Shown piece after piece: positions 1-8,101 of a stretch of 64,000 nucleotides of DNA; the stretch's first letter is position 1, and every line of letters starts with the position of its first letter. Origin of the DNA: Kocuria sp. (GTDB taxonomy: Bacteria > Actinomycetota > Actinomycetes > Actinomycetales > Micrococcaceae); contig JAKDJD010000007.1 of the NCBI GenBank assembly GCA_030454085.1, positions 1-64,000 of the forward strand, in the 5' to 3' direction. Both the position numbers and the translations under genes were made by a program. Below the pieces are notes generated by a model. The model did no database searches. It was not told where the DNA came from and saw only the letters and a list, made by a program, of their open reading frames with translations.

Positions 1-326
1 GCGGGGGAGACTCGTTAGGGCGGGATCCTCGCGGGGTATCCTGCGGTGTGGCGTCTCGCCGAAGGATCCTGATCGGGGCGTGGGCCAGATGTGCCCGGTC
101 CGCCAACTTGCTGGAAGTGAACGGCGCTCACCATCATCTCGGCCAAGTGCTCTTACGACTCATCCGTCATGGAGACAAGTACCTGATCGAACAAACCCCC
201 AGTGGCGGATGACCAAGGGACTGCTTGCTCGATATAAGCCTTCAGAGAGGTTATCGCAATCTCATATTCTGGTTGTCTGACCAGCTCGTCAAACCTTGGC
301 TGAGTGCGCACGCGATGCTGGGCCGT

Positions 327-473
327 GAGGCGGCAGGTTTGTGCGGCTTTTCTTGCGAGGTGGCAGGTTTGTGCGGTTTTTGCGGCCAAAACTGCACAAA
401 CCTGCCACCTCGTGCTGTGGAGGCGCTCAAAACTGCCACGTCGGGTCGGGTTCTGCTCAAGAGTGCTACCTCG
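327..473. repeat. Family A repeat cluster (copy 1)
   Basis: Five copies of a ~20-bp unit (GAGGTGGCAGGTTTGTGCGG or close variants). Direct copies are at 327-346 and 357-376. Inverted copies are at about 394-412, 425-442 and 455-473. The middle pair can form a long hairpin with a loop around 377-393. Related clusters are at 4274-4358, 28194-28242 and 48364-48447, always between genes. Function unknown. Confidence 0.8.
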
Positions 474-530
474 TGCCGGCTCTCTGGCGTGCCCACGGGT
501 TGCAATGGGTGCGCAGGGTCCTCTTGGGCG

Positions 531-626
531 GTGGTTTCCCGATTGAGAGGGTGTTACCCCCGTTAGGAGGGGGTGCAACCGCCTCCTAACGGGGCCAACC
601 GCCTCCGAATCGGGTGACCGCCACCT
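531..626. repeat. Family B long palindrome (copy 1)
   Basis: An imperfect inverted repeat of about 95 bp. The left arm contains CCCGATTGAGAGGG and CCGTTAGGAGG; the right arm contains CCTCCTAACGG, GCCTCCGAATCGGG and GACCGCCACC, so the arms pair over nearly their whole length. Equivalent elements are at 39828-39932 and 48490-48595. It lies 58 bp after the family A cluster. No transposase is nearby. It may be a mobile palindrome or a structured RNA. Confidence 0.75.
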
Positions 627-712
627 TGGAGGCGCTTGCGCGGCCCCGACGTCACGTCATCGGCAATTTGGCCGAGGCAGTGGGGCGCACGGAACACCTC
701 GGCTCGGCCGCG

Positions 713-740
713 TTGACTTATTATTCGAATATATGTTCGA
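713..740 (+). promoter_or_regulatory. SOS (LexA) box with -35-like element before dnaE2
   Basis: TCGAATATATGTTCGA at 725-740 matches the Gram-positive LexA consensus TCGAAC-N4-GTTCGA at 11 of 12 fixed positions. A good -35 hexamer, TTGACT, lies at 713-718. The box therefore covers the spacer and -10 region and ends 7 bp before the GTG start at 748. LexA repression with induction by DNA damage is inferred from this placement. Its downstream flank GTTCGATTAAG is identical to that at the ruvA box. Confidence 0.85.
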
Positions 741-747
741 TTAAGGC

Positions 748-3700
748 GTGAAGTTTCCGCACCTGGTCACCTACAGCGCCTACAGTGCGCACTACGGCGT
801 CTCCGCACCCGCCGAACTCGCCGACGTCGCCGTGGCACACGGGGCCACCCACCTCGGGGTGACCGACCGGGACGGTTTCTACGGCGCCGTCAAACACGTC
901 CGGGCCTGTATGGAGCGCTCCATCGCCCCCGTGCTCGGAGTGGATCTTGCGCTCGCGGACCCGTCCGACCGGAAAATCGTCGGGCGAGTCGTACTGCTCG
1001 CCGACGGGCACGACGCCGGGGCCGGGTACGGAGATCTCTGCCAGCTCGTCACCCGGGCGCATCGGGCCAGAGAACGCACCGAGCCCGCACGACTGGGGGA
1101 CAGGCCCCGCATCACGGCCGCCGATCTCGGCCGAGTCGTCGCGATGGGCGAAGGCCACTTCACGGTCCTGCTCGGCCCGGAATCCGACTACGGAAGACTG
1201 GCGGCGGCCCGCAAATACCGCTCGGCCCGGGCCAGCCTGAAGGAATGGCGCAAACTCGTGGGGGAGAACCGTCTGCGGGTCAACCTCGTCAACCACCTGA
1301 CCAAGCCGGGAGAGCGCCGAAGTATATCCCACGCGGCACGCATGCTCGGCATCGCGGCAGATTGCGGGGTGGGCGCCGTCGTCAGCAACGCCGTGCGCTA
1401 CGCTGCGGAGGACCAAGCCGTGACCGCGGATATCCTCGACGCCGCTCGCGGCCTCACCGCACTCGGGGAAGGAACCCACCAGGTCAACGGGCAAGGATGG
1501 CTCAAATCCCCTCAGGACATGGGATCCATCGCGGCAGAGATCGCACGGGCCGCGGACGCCGGCGTCACGGCGTCGGAACTCATCGCACTCACCGCAGAGC
1601 TCGCCCACCGGTGCTCCATCGACCCCGCCACGGACATGGGGTACGGGACACCCACCGTGCCCGAGGCACACCTGACCGGAGTCACGCGCGCCCCAGCGGC
1701 CGAACTCAGAGCCCGCTGCGAAGCCGCCCTCGAACGCGTGTACGGCACGGAGGCAGACCGGACGGTTTACGGACCCGGCCTGGCCCGCCGCGACTGGGAG
1801 ACACCTCGAGAGCGCCTCGACCGGGAGCTCGACACCATCGAGAACCTCGGATTCTGTGCCTACTTCCTGACCGTGGGGCACGTCTCCGGGCTCATCGAAT
1901 CCCTGGGGATCCGCCACGCGGCGCGCGGGTCAGGGGTGTCATCCCTGGTCAACTACCTCTTGAACATCTCGGTGGTCGACCCCCTCGAATACGGGCTGGT
2001 CTTCGAGCGGTTCCTCTCGGACAAACGATCCACCCTGCCGGACATCGACATCGACGTCGAATCCGCGCGACGCCACGAAATCTACCGGCTCGTCTTCGAC
2101 CACTACGGCGACCACCGCGTCAGCCTCATGTCCATGCACAACGGCTACCGCGCCCGCGGAGCGGTCAGGGACGCCGCCCGCGCCATCGGCCTCACCCCGG
2201 AGCAGACAGACCGCATCGCCAAAACCATCTGGCGCGTCCCCGCCGGAGAGCTGCGCGAACTCCTCGAGACCAAACCCGAACTGGCCGAACTGCGTCGGGA
2301 AGCCCGCGAAGACCCCAAGGTCAACCTGCTCATCGACCTCACCGAAAGGCTCGACCGCCTCCCGCGCCACCTGTCGATGCACCCGTGCGGCGTGATCCTC
2401 TCCAACGCCTCGCTCCTTCGGCGCACCCCGGTTCAACCCTCCGGAATGGGATTGCCCATGAGCCAATTCGACAAGCACGACATGGACCCCATGGGCCTGC
2501 TCAAACTCGACATCCTCGGGGTCCGCATGCAGTCCTCGATGGCATACACGCTCCAGGAGATCGAACGCACCGAAGGTCACAAACCCGACCTCGAAACCAT
2601 CGACACCCGCGACCCGAAAACCTTCGACCTCATCCAGTCCACCCGGACCCTCGGCTGCTTCCAGATCGAATCCCCAGGTCAGCGCGAGCTCATCGGCAAG
2701 ATGCAACCCTCGAGCGTCGGCGACCTCATCATCGACATCTCCCTCTTCCGCCCCGGTCCCATGCAATCCGACATGGTCCGGCCGTACCTCGAATCCCGTC
2801 ACGGATTCGCAACCCCCAACTACATCGCAGAAGACCTCGTGCCCTATCTGGAGGAAACCTCCGGGGTCATGGTCTTCCACGAACAGATCCTCAACGTCTT
2901 CAGCACCATGACAGGATGCGGCCTCGCGGCCTCGGACGAATTCCGCAGGAAACTGGGGAGTCCGGCCCAGGACGACGTCGAAGAATACTTCCGCCTCCAC
3001 TCCGCCCGCAGAGGCTACTCCCGAGAAGTCATCGACAAGACCTGGACGGCGCTCGCGGCCTTCGGATCCTTCGGATTCTGCAAGGCCCATGGCGCCGCCT
3101 TCGCGATCCCGACCTACCAATCCGCCTGGCTCAAGACCCACTACCCGGCGCACTTCATGACGGGACTGCTCGAACACGACCCGGGGATGTACCCTCAGCG
3201 ACTGATCCTCGCCGAGGCCAGGCGCCTGGGCATCGAGCTGCTGCCCCTGGATGTCAATCGATCCGGTCGGAACTACCGCGTGGAGCGCGTCGCTGGTTCT
3301 GGAGCAGATGCGGGCGCGGGTGTCGGGCGGGGAGTCGTGAGCGACCGTGGAGCCGAGACCGGGGGAGGCCCCGGCGTCGAGAAGTGGGGGATCCGCTTGC
3401 CCCTCACTCAGCTGTCCGGAATCAGCGGGGCCGAGATCGACAGGATCACGGCCCGGGCACCGTACGTCTCCGTGGCGGATCTGAAAGCCCGCGCCCGACC
3501 CCACAAGCCCACGCTCGACCGGCTGGCCGCGGTCGGTGCTCTCGACGTCGAGGTCTTCCGCGGCGTCCGCCAGCAGGGGGCCGGGGGCGGCGTCGTCGTG
3601 GGTTCCGAGGGCGGGTCCCAGCGCGACCTCGTGACCGGGGCGCCCGACGCCGCCGACCGGCCCGGGGTGGTCGAGGCCGTGCCCGTGCAGCTCTCCTTGC

Positions 3701-4197
3701 CCCTGGGTGCCCACCTCGAAACCCCGTACGAAGCCAGGGACACCAGCGACGTGACCTCGACCGTGCGCACCGAACTGGACTTGCTGGCCTTGGACGTCTC
3801 CGCGCACCTGATGGTCGGATACCGCGAGAGGACCAGGACGTGGCCGTTGACCCGTGCGGCCGATCTGATCAGGATGCGCAACAAGTCCGAGGTATGGGTC
3901 GTGGGCGTGCGGGTTTCGACCATGACCCCGCCCATGAAGAACGGCAAACGCGTGGTCTTCATTTCCCTCGACGACGGCACCGGGTGCGTGGACACCGCGT
4001 TCTTCGACGAAGCGCAACAGCTCACGGGGCCGGACCTGTTCGGAACCCCGATGATGCTGATCCACGGAACCACCCGACGCACGGGACCACGCGGAATCTC
4101 GCTGACGGCGATTCAGGCGTGGGACCTGACCGCGCTCGTCGAGGGGGAGACGCCGCTGCCCTTCTTGCCCTCGGCCCTCAGAAAGCAGGCCGGCTGA
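748..4197 (+). CDS. dnaE2: Error-prone DNA polymerase III alpha subunit (DnaE2/ImuC type)
   Basis: A C-family replicative-type polymerase of 1149 residues, probably for SOS translesion synthesis. The GTG start is forced by an in-frame stop at 742. The N-terminal PHP domain (about 1-210) reads VTYSAYSAHYG and VTDRDGFYG, so the usual first metal-binding His pair is absent. The palm carries PDIDIDVES with Asp432, 434 and 436, and KLDILG with Asp588, the expected catalytic acids. An OB fold is near residues 1048-1085. A Gly/Ala-rich insert lies around residues 850-880. The short length, the DnaE2-like palm motif and the SOS box favour DnaE2 over replicative DnaE1. ImuA and ImuB are not in the window, so the usual cassette is split or absent. 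Confidence 0.88.
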   Translation: MKFPHLVTYSAYSAHYGVSAPAELADVAVAHGATHLGVTDRDGFYGAVKHVRACMERSIAPVLGVDLALADPSDRKIVGRVVLLADGHDAGAGYGDLCQLVTRAHRARERTEPARLGDRPRITAADLGRVVAMGEGHFTVLLGPESDYGRLAAARKYRSARASLKEWRKLVGENRLRVNLVNHLTKPGERRSISHAARMLGIAADCGVGAVVSNAVRYAAEDQAVTADILDAARGLTALGEGTHQVNGQGWLKSPQDMGSIAAEIARAADAGVTASELIALTAELAHRCSIDPATDMGYGTPTVPEAHLTGVTRAPAAELRARCEAALERVYGTEADRTVYGPGLARRDWETPRERLDRELDTIENLGFCAYFLTVGHVSGLIESLGIRHAARGSGVSSLVNYLLNISVVDPLEYGLVFERFLSDKRSTLPDIDIDVESARRHEIYRLVFDHYGDHRVSLMSMHNGYRARGAVRDAARAIGLTPEQTDRIAKTIWRVPAGELRELLETKPELAELRREAREDPKVNLLIDLTERLDRLPRHLSMHPCGVILSNASLLRRTPVQPSGMGLPMSQFDKHDMDPMGLLKLDILGVRMQSSMAYTLQEIERTEGHKPDLETIDTRDPKTFDLIQSTRTLGCFQIESPGQRELIGKMQPSSVGDLIIDISLFRPGPMQSDMVRPYLESRHGFATPNYIAEDLVPYLEETSGVMVFHEQILNVFSTMTGCGLAASDEFRRKLGSPAQDDVEEYFRLHSARRGYSREVIDKTWTALAAFGSFGFCKAHGAAFAIPTYQSAWLKTHYPAHFMTGLLEHDPGMYPQRLILAEARRLGIELLPLDVNRSGRNYRVERVAGSGADAGAGVGRGVVSDRGAETGGGPGVEKWGIRLPLTQLSGISGAEIDRITARAPYVSVADLKARARPHKPTLDRLAAVGALDVEVFRGVRQQGAGGGVVVGSEGGSQRDLVTGAPDAADRPGVVEAVPVQLSLPLGAHLETPYEARDTSDVTSTVRTELDLLALDVSAHLMVGYRERTRTWPLTRAADLIRMRNKSEVWVVGVRVSTMTPPMKNGKRVVFISLDDGTGCVDTAFFDEAQQLTGPDLFGTPMMLIHGTTRRTGPRGISLTAIQAWDLTALVEGETPLPFLPSALRKQAG

Positions 4198-4273
4198 TCC
4201 GGGAGGGGAATGGGGCAGGGGCGCAGAGGTGCAGAGGTGCGAAACGGGCCGGTCGGTCAGGCGGCCGACGGCC

Positions 4274-4358
4274 GAGGTGGCAGTTTTGTGCGGTTTTGAC
4301 GGGAAAAACCGCACAAAACTGCTACCTCGCGCCGGGGCTTGGCGCAAAAGCCACCTCG
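4274..4358. repeat. Family A repeat cluster (copy 2), strong hairpin
   Basis: A direct unit at 4274-4293 and an inverted unit at 4309-4328 form a stem of about 25 bp with a six-base loop (gacggg) and one mismatch. A degenerate third unit is at 4342-4358. It lies between the convergent dnaE2 and GNAT genes, and each arm has an inner T or A run, so it could act as a bidirectional terminator here. The same unit elsewhere is not at gene ends, so termination may be incidental. Confidence 0.8.
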
Positions 4359-4394
4359 CGCGGCAGCCCCGCCCAGCCGGCCGAGCAGGAGACG

Positions 4395-4751
4395 TCAGTC
4401 GAGGGCCTGAAGGTGCTCGGGAGCTGGCGCCGTGGAGAATTCCTCGTACGCGGGATGCCGGCGGATCCAGGTTCTGACGTAGGGGCAGACGGCAACGATC
4501 GTGAACCCCTCCTCGATGCTCTTGTCCAGGGCCCGGCGGACCAGGGCTGAGGCGAGGCCTTGGCCAGAGAACTTCTCGTCCACGAAGGTGTGCGGGAAGA
4601 TGCGGGCGCGTTCGCCGTTCGGTCCCTCATGGTCCACGAATTGTGTGAATCCGGCGGGCTCCCCGGAATCGTCGACGTGGATTTCGAAGGCCTCCCGACC
4701 TTCCTGCCGGCCGCGGACCACGTGAGGATCATCTGAGGTCGGATGTGTCAT
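4395..4751 (-). CDS. Small GNAT N-acetyltransferase (YjdJ-like, COG2388)
   Basis: A compact 118-residue acetyltransferase-fold protein. The segment FVDEKFSGQGLASALV carries the acetyl-CoA loop (Gln/Arg-x-x-Gly-x-Gly/Ala), and CPYVRTWIRRHPAY is the C-terminal signature of the short YjdJ-type GNATs. The ATG at 4751 has AAGGAG eight bases upstream. It is probably cytosolic; its substrate is unknown. It is convergent with dnaE2 across the copy 2 hairpin and is the downstream neighbour of the pirin gene, 46 bp away on the same strand, so the two may be co-transcribed. Confidence 0.85.
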   Translation of the reverse strand: MTHPTSDDPHVVRGRQEGREAFEIHVDDSGEPAGFTQFVDHEGPNGERARIFPHTFVDEKFSGQGLASALVRRALDKSIEEGFTIVAVCPYVRTWIRRHPAYEEFSTAPAPEHLQALD

Positions 4752-4797
4752 GGTTGCTACTCCTTCTGTACTGCTTCCCTCCGCGGCCGAGGCCGTG

Positions 4798-5916
4798 TCA
4801 GCCGCGGAGCTTCAAACGTGTATGCGGAATCTCCGGGGCGGGCAGGGGCGCGGGAGTGCCCGGGGGAAAATGGCCGAATTGGAGTCGGGATTGGTCCTCT
4901 ACAGGCTCGGAACCGGCAACGGGCGCCGACGCCGTGGCGAAGGCGTCGGGAGCATTCCGCTCGTCCTCGTCCTCCTGGCCCCCATCCCGGAAGCCCATTT
5001 CGCGCATGTACCGATTGCGCCATCGGAGGATCTCCTCGTGGCTGCGTCCCACGAAGTTCCACCACATGAGGATCTGCTCGTTGAGGGGCTCGCCACCGAT
5101 GAGCAGGGCGAGCGCGGGTTCCGCTCCCGCGCTGATTCTGATCGACCGGTGACCCGTGGGAACGAACCCGATCGCGTTCTGCGGCACGGGAACGTCGTTG
5201 ACGCATACGGGTCCGCTGACCTGGACCAGGCCGTGCTCGTGGTCTTCCGGAACGGCGATCTCGATTTCGGCGTGGGGTTCGAGACGCAGCTCGGCGCCCG
5301 TCAGAGGAAGGGCCGTGCGGACGGGGGAGCTCCGCCCGAGCAGAGACCCCAGAAACACCAACGCCTCGTAGCCTTGGCCTCGAATGGGGTCCGGACGGAA
5401 CGAATCGAGGTCCGGCTCGGAGAAGCGGGCGGCCTCCGGGAGTGCGTACCAGAGCTGGAGCCCGTGCAGGGTCGTGGTCTCCACCGAGGAGAATTCCGAG
5501 TGAGTGATGCCCCGGCCCGCATTCATCAAATTGACCTCGCCCGGCCGGACCGTGGCCCAGTGGCCCGCGGAATCGAGGTGGTCGATGCTGCCTTCGAACA
5601 ACCACGAGACCGTGGCCAGACCGGTGTGCGGATGCCGGGCCACTCTCATGCCACCCGTGCGGGCGACGTCGTCCGGGCCGAAGGCGTCCACGAAGCACCA
5701 GGCGCCGATGAGCGACCTGGCCCTCTGGGGCAGGGCGCGCTGCACCGTCATCGCTCGCGGCCCGCCCAGGGGTACCTTCCGGGGCTCGAGGATTTCGACG
5801 ACGCCCGCCTCGCACCGTTCGACCGTGACTCCGTCGCGCAACCCCGCCGAGAACCGGCCGCGGTCCGGGTCCGAGGCGCACACGGCCTCCTGGGGATTCG
5901 CTTCGACATTGCTCAC
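4798..5916 (-). CDS. Pirin-family cupin protein
   Basis: A bicupin of the pirin family, 372 residues from the chosen start. The metal-site pattern is visible: ARHPHTGLATVSWLFEG and NAGRGITHSEF, with the family's His/Glu ligands. Some pirins oxidise quercetin and others act as redox-linked cofactors; the role here is not evident. I chose GTG at 5916 because GAGG lies five bases upstream. An earlier GTG at 5997 gives 399 residues but has no ribosome site, and the extra segment is not pirin-like. The last ~50 residues are Pro/Glu/Asp-rich and probably disordered. Confidence 0.85.
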   Translation of the reverse strand: MSNVEANPQEAVCASDPDRGRFSAGLRDGVTVERCEAGVVEILEPRKVPLGGPRAMTVQRALPQRARSLIGAWCFVDAFGPDDVARTGGMRVARHPHTGLATVSWLFEGSIDHLDSAGHWATVRPGEVNLMNAGRGITHSEFSSVETTTLHGLQLWYALPEAARFSEPDLDSFRPDPIRGQGYEALVFLGSLLGRSSPVRTALPLTGAELRLEPHAEIEIAVPEDHEHGLVQVSGPVCVNDVPVPQNAIGFVPTGHRSIRISAGAEPALALLIGGEPLNEQILMWWNFVGRSHEEILRWRNRYMREMGFRDGGQEDEDERNAPDAFATASAPVAGSEPVEDQSRLQFGHFPPGTPAPLPAPEIPHTRLKLRG

Positions 5917-6053
5917 CGCGGCCTCACAACCCTCTTCCGGACTGCCGCACCCGGACGGGAGACCGCCCGGGCGTGATCGGCAGAAACGATCGTGCACATC
6001 ACAACCGTACCGGCGCCGGGAACATTCCGCGCCTGGGCCACCCAGATTTTTCT

Positions 6054-7796
6054 CTACCCGAAGGTGAAGGAGTACAGCTTCACGTCGGGCGATACCGTGA
6101 CCTTGATCCGACCGGACTCCTGCTTGGCCTCCTTGACCAGGTCGTAGGAATTGGCCTGGTCCTCCAGGCGCACCTGTCGGTGCCCGTTCGGGGTCTCGAC
6201 GTCGATGGTTCCGGTTCCCGAAGCAACAACCTGCACAACTTTCGCGGTGAAGTTGAGGCTCAGGGAAGCTTCTTCATCGCGGGGTCGAATGCTTTCCCCG
6301 GAAAGATTCCAGCTCCCATTCAGGGTGAAGGAATCGTCGCGAGTGGGGTCGCCGTCGGAGAACACCCCGTCTCCCGCGGAATAGCTTCCTTCGCCGGCAT
6401 AGGACTGGGCACGGTCCGTGCCGAGATAGGTTTCCGGGGTTCGGTGCGACTCGTCGTCGTTGTCGTGGTCGGCCCCTGACTCGACGGGCGCGGGAAGCTC
6501 GATTCCGGGATGCGCTTCCTTCAGCAGGGCGCGGATCTGGGATTCGGTGACGTCGTAACCGCCTTCTCCCGTTGTGGACGCACGCAGCCTGCCGGAAGCA
6601 TCGACCAGGTAATGCGCGGGCCAGTAGTGGTTGTCGTAAGCCTTCCAGGTTGCGTAGTCGTTGTCCTGCGCCACCGGGTAGGCGATCTTCTGCTCGCGGA
6701 TGCCCGCGGCAACGTTGTCGGTCTTGTGCTCGAAAGCGTACTCCGGGGTGTGGACGCCCACGATCTCCAATCCTGCGTCCTTGTACTTGCTGTACAGGGC
6801 ATTCAGGTGCGGGATCGTGCGTTGGCAGTTGATGCACGAGTAGGCCCAGAAGTCGACCAGCACGACCTTGCCCCGCTGGGATTCGAGGGAAACCGGCTTC
6901 CCTCCCTCGGTGTTCAGCCACCCCGTGATGCCTCGCAGATCGGGAGCGGGCGAGCAACCGTCCCTGGCACCGGAGTCCTGCTGGCAGCTCGCCAGATGGT
7001 CGACGTCGCCGGCCCCTCCCGGCTTCCCGGATCCTTCCGATCCGCCCGCTGTTCCGCCGTGGCGCTGGGTCCCGCGATCGATCAGTTCTTGCGCCGACGC
7101 GGTGTAGTCCGGCACGCTGCGTTGGACGGCGGCCGGAAGGTCGAGGGCCAGCCCCACGGCCACAGCGATCACCAGGATGCCCGCAGTGGTCCGAACCATT
7201 CGCTGCCGCCGTCGGAAGGCCTTCAACCGCTCGGCAAGTCCACGTCCGGCGAGAGCGAAGAAGAGCAGCGGGACGGCGGTGCCGACGGCGAAGGACAAGG
7301 TCAGCGCGAGGGTATCGAGACCGATGCGTCCCGTGGCCCCCGCGACGGTGATCGCGGCCAGCACGGGACCGGCACAGGGGACGAAGACGGCACCCAGAGC
7401 CAGTCCCATGAGGAATCCGCCGCGACGGGTGCTGACCTGGCGTTGGGGAATCCAGGAGAACGGCCGCTCGATCAGCTGCTCGAGGCGGGGAACGATCATT
7501 CCGAGGCCGACCAGGACCAGAAAGACGATGCCGAACCATCGAATGAGGTCATGCGGCAGATGCAGGGCGTTGAGCAAGAGCGAGCCGAGCAGCGTGACGG
7601 CAGAGAAACTCAGGACGAGACCACCGACGACCTGATAGGGGCGCCACCGTGAGGCGCGGGGCCGCGACGGGTCGTCGTCGAACCTGGCGGAATCCGCGCC
7701 TCCGGTCCAGAAGATGACAGGCAGGACGGGCAGGATACACGGGGAGATACCGGTGACCAGACCGCCCAGAAGGCCCAGCAGGATCAGCGCGAGCAT
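6054..7796 (-). CDS. DipZ-like CcdA-thioredoxin membrane protein
   Basis: A membrane thiol-disulfide protein of 580 residues. The N-terminal ~240 residues are a CcdA/DsbD-like multi-helix domain with the paired motifs GISPCILPVLP and FVPCAGPVL, whose Cys pair moves electrons across the membrane. A TlpA/ResA-like thioredoxin domain follows, active site Cys321-Ile-Asn-Cys324 (FWAYSCINCQRT), facing outside. The C-terminal ~150 residues resemble the beta-sandwich of mycobacterial DipZ. The ATG at 7796 has GGAGGA seven bases upstream; the longer frame to 7835 lacks this. Role: reducing exported thiols or cytochrome c maturation. It is divergent from thrS. Confidence 0.9.
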   Translation of the reverse strand: MLALILLGLLGGLVTGISPCILPVLPVIFWTGGADSARFDDDPSRPRASRWRPYQVVGGLVLSFSAVTLLGSLLLNALHLPHDLIRWFGIVFLVLVGLGMIVPRLEQLIERPFSWIPQRQVSTRRGGFLMGLALGAVFVPCAGPVLAAITVAGATGRIGLDTLALTLSFAVGTAVPLLFFALAGRGLAERLKAFRRRQRMVRTTAGILVIAVAVGLALDLPAAVQRSVPDYTASAQELIDRGTQRHGGTAGGSEGSGKPGGAGDVDHLASCQQDSGARDGCSPAPDLRGITGWLNTEGGKPVSLESQRGKVVLVDFWAYSCINCQRTIPHLNALYSKYKDAGLEIVGVHTPEYAFEHKTDNVAAGIREQKIAYPVAQDNDYATWKAYDNHYWPAHYLVDASGRLRASTTGEGGYDVTESQIRALLKEAHPGIELPAPVESGADHDNDDESHRTPETYLGTDRAQSYAGEGSYSAGDGVFSDGDPTRDDSFTLNGSWNLSGESIRPRDEEASLSLNFTAKVVQVVASGTGTIDVETPNGHRQVRLEDQANSYDLVKEAKQESGRIKVTVSPDVKLYSFTFG

Positions 7797-8101
7797 GATG
7801 TTTTCCTCCGAGAGACTTGTCGTTTCGCTGTGCACTGGTTATTCGGAGCGGACGCCCCGTTCGGATTGCTCGTTGCCCGGCATGGCGGGCCAGGAGCCCG
7901 ACGCCGACGTCCAAGCCCGGCGACCCGCAATGTTCCACGTCACGAGGTGGTGCGAGGCGTCAGCGGCGGCGAGCGCGAGCAAGTCCCTTGTGGGTAGAAT
8001 CGTCACGACCCGCCGTGTTCCCATCGACCGCCGGGCGTCTGTTCCCACTGCGCGTGTCCCAGGTATCGCCGCGCGCCGACCACCACAAGGAGTGAGTGTC
8101 C
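7797..8101. other. Divergent intergenic region dipZ-like / thrS
   Basis: About 305 bp between two divergent genes, holding both ribosome-binding sites and presumably both promoters. I looked for a T-box or attenuator-like leader before thrS and saw no conserved T-box motif, specifier stem or terminator with a U-run. No coding sequence is supported. Confidence 0.5.

Larger units (their letters stand above)
1..747. other. Gene-free region upstream of dnaE2
   Basis: No convincing coding sequence is seen in either direction. The open frames here run through the inverted repeats at 327-473 and 531-626, resemble no family I recognise and look like chance frames in GC-rich DNA. The stretch holds one family A repeat cluster, one family B palindrome and, at its right end, a TTGACT box and an SOS box. 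Whatever gene lies to the left is outside the window. Confidence 0.6.

Noticed and set aside
153-578. Overlapping open frames on both strands (66-141 aa) in the first 600 bp
   Set aside because: They run through inverted repeats, have Arg/Pro-rich chance composition, lack ribosome sites and match no family.
721-4550. Very long alternative frames opposite or shifted to dnaE2
   Set aside because: They are low-complexity Gly/Val/Arg-rich shadows caused by third-position GC bias; dnaE2 carries all conserved motifs.
7836-8095. Possible T-box or threonine attenuator before thrS
   Set aside because: No T-box sequence, specifier stem-loop or U-tailed terminator could be found.
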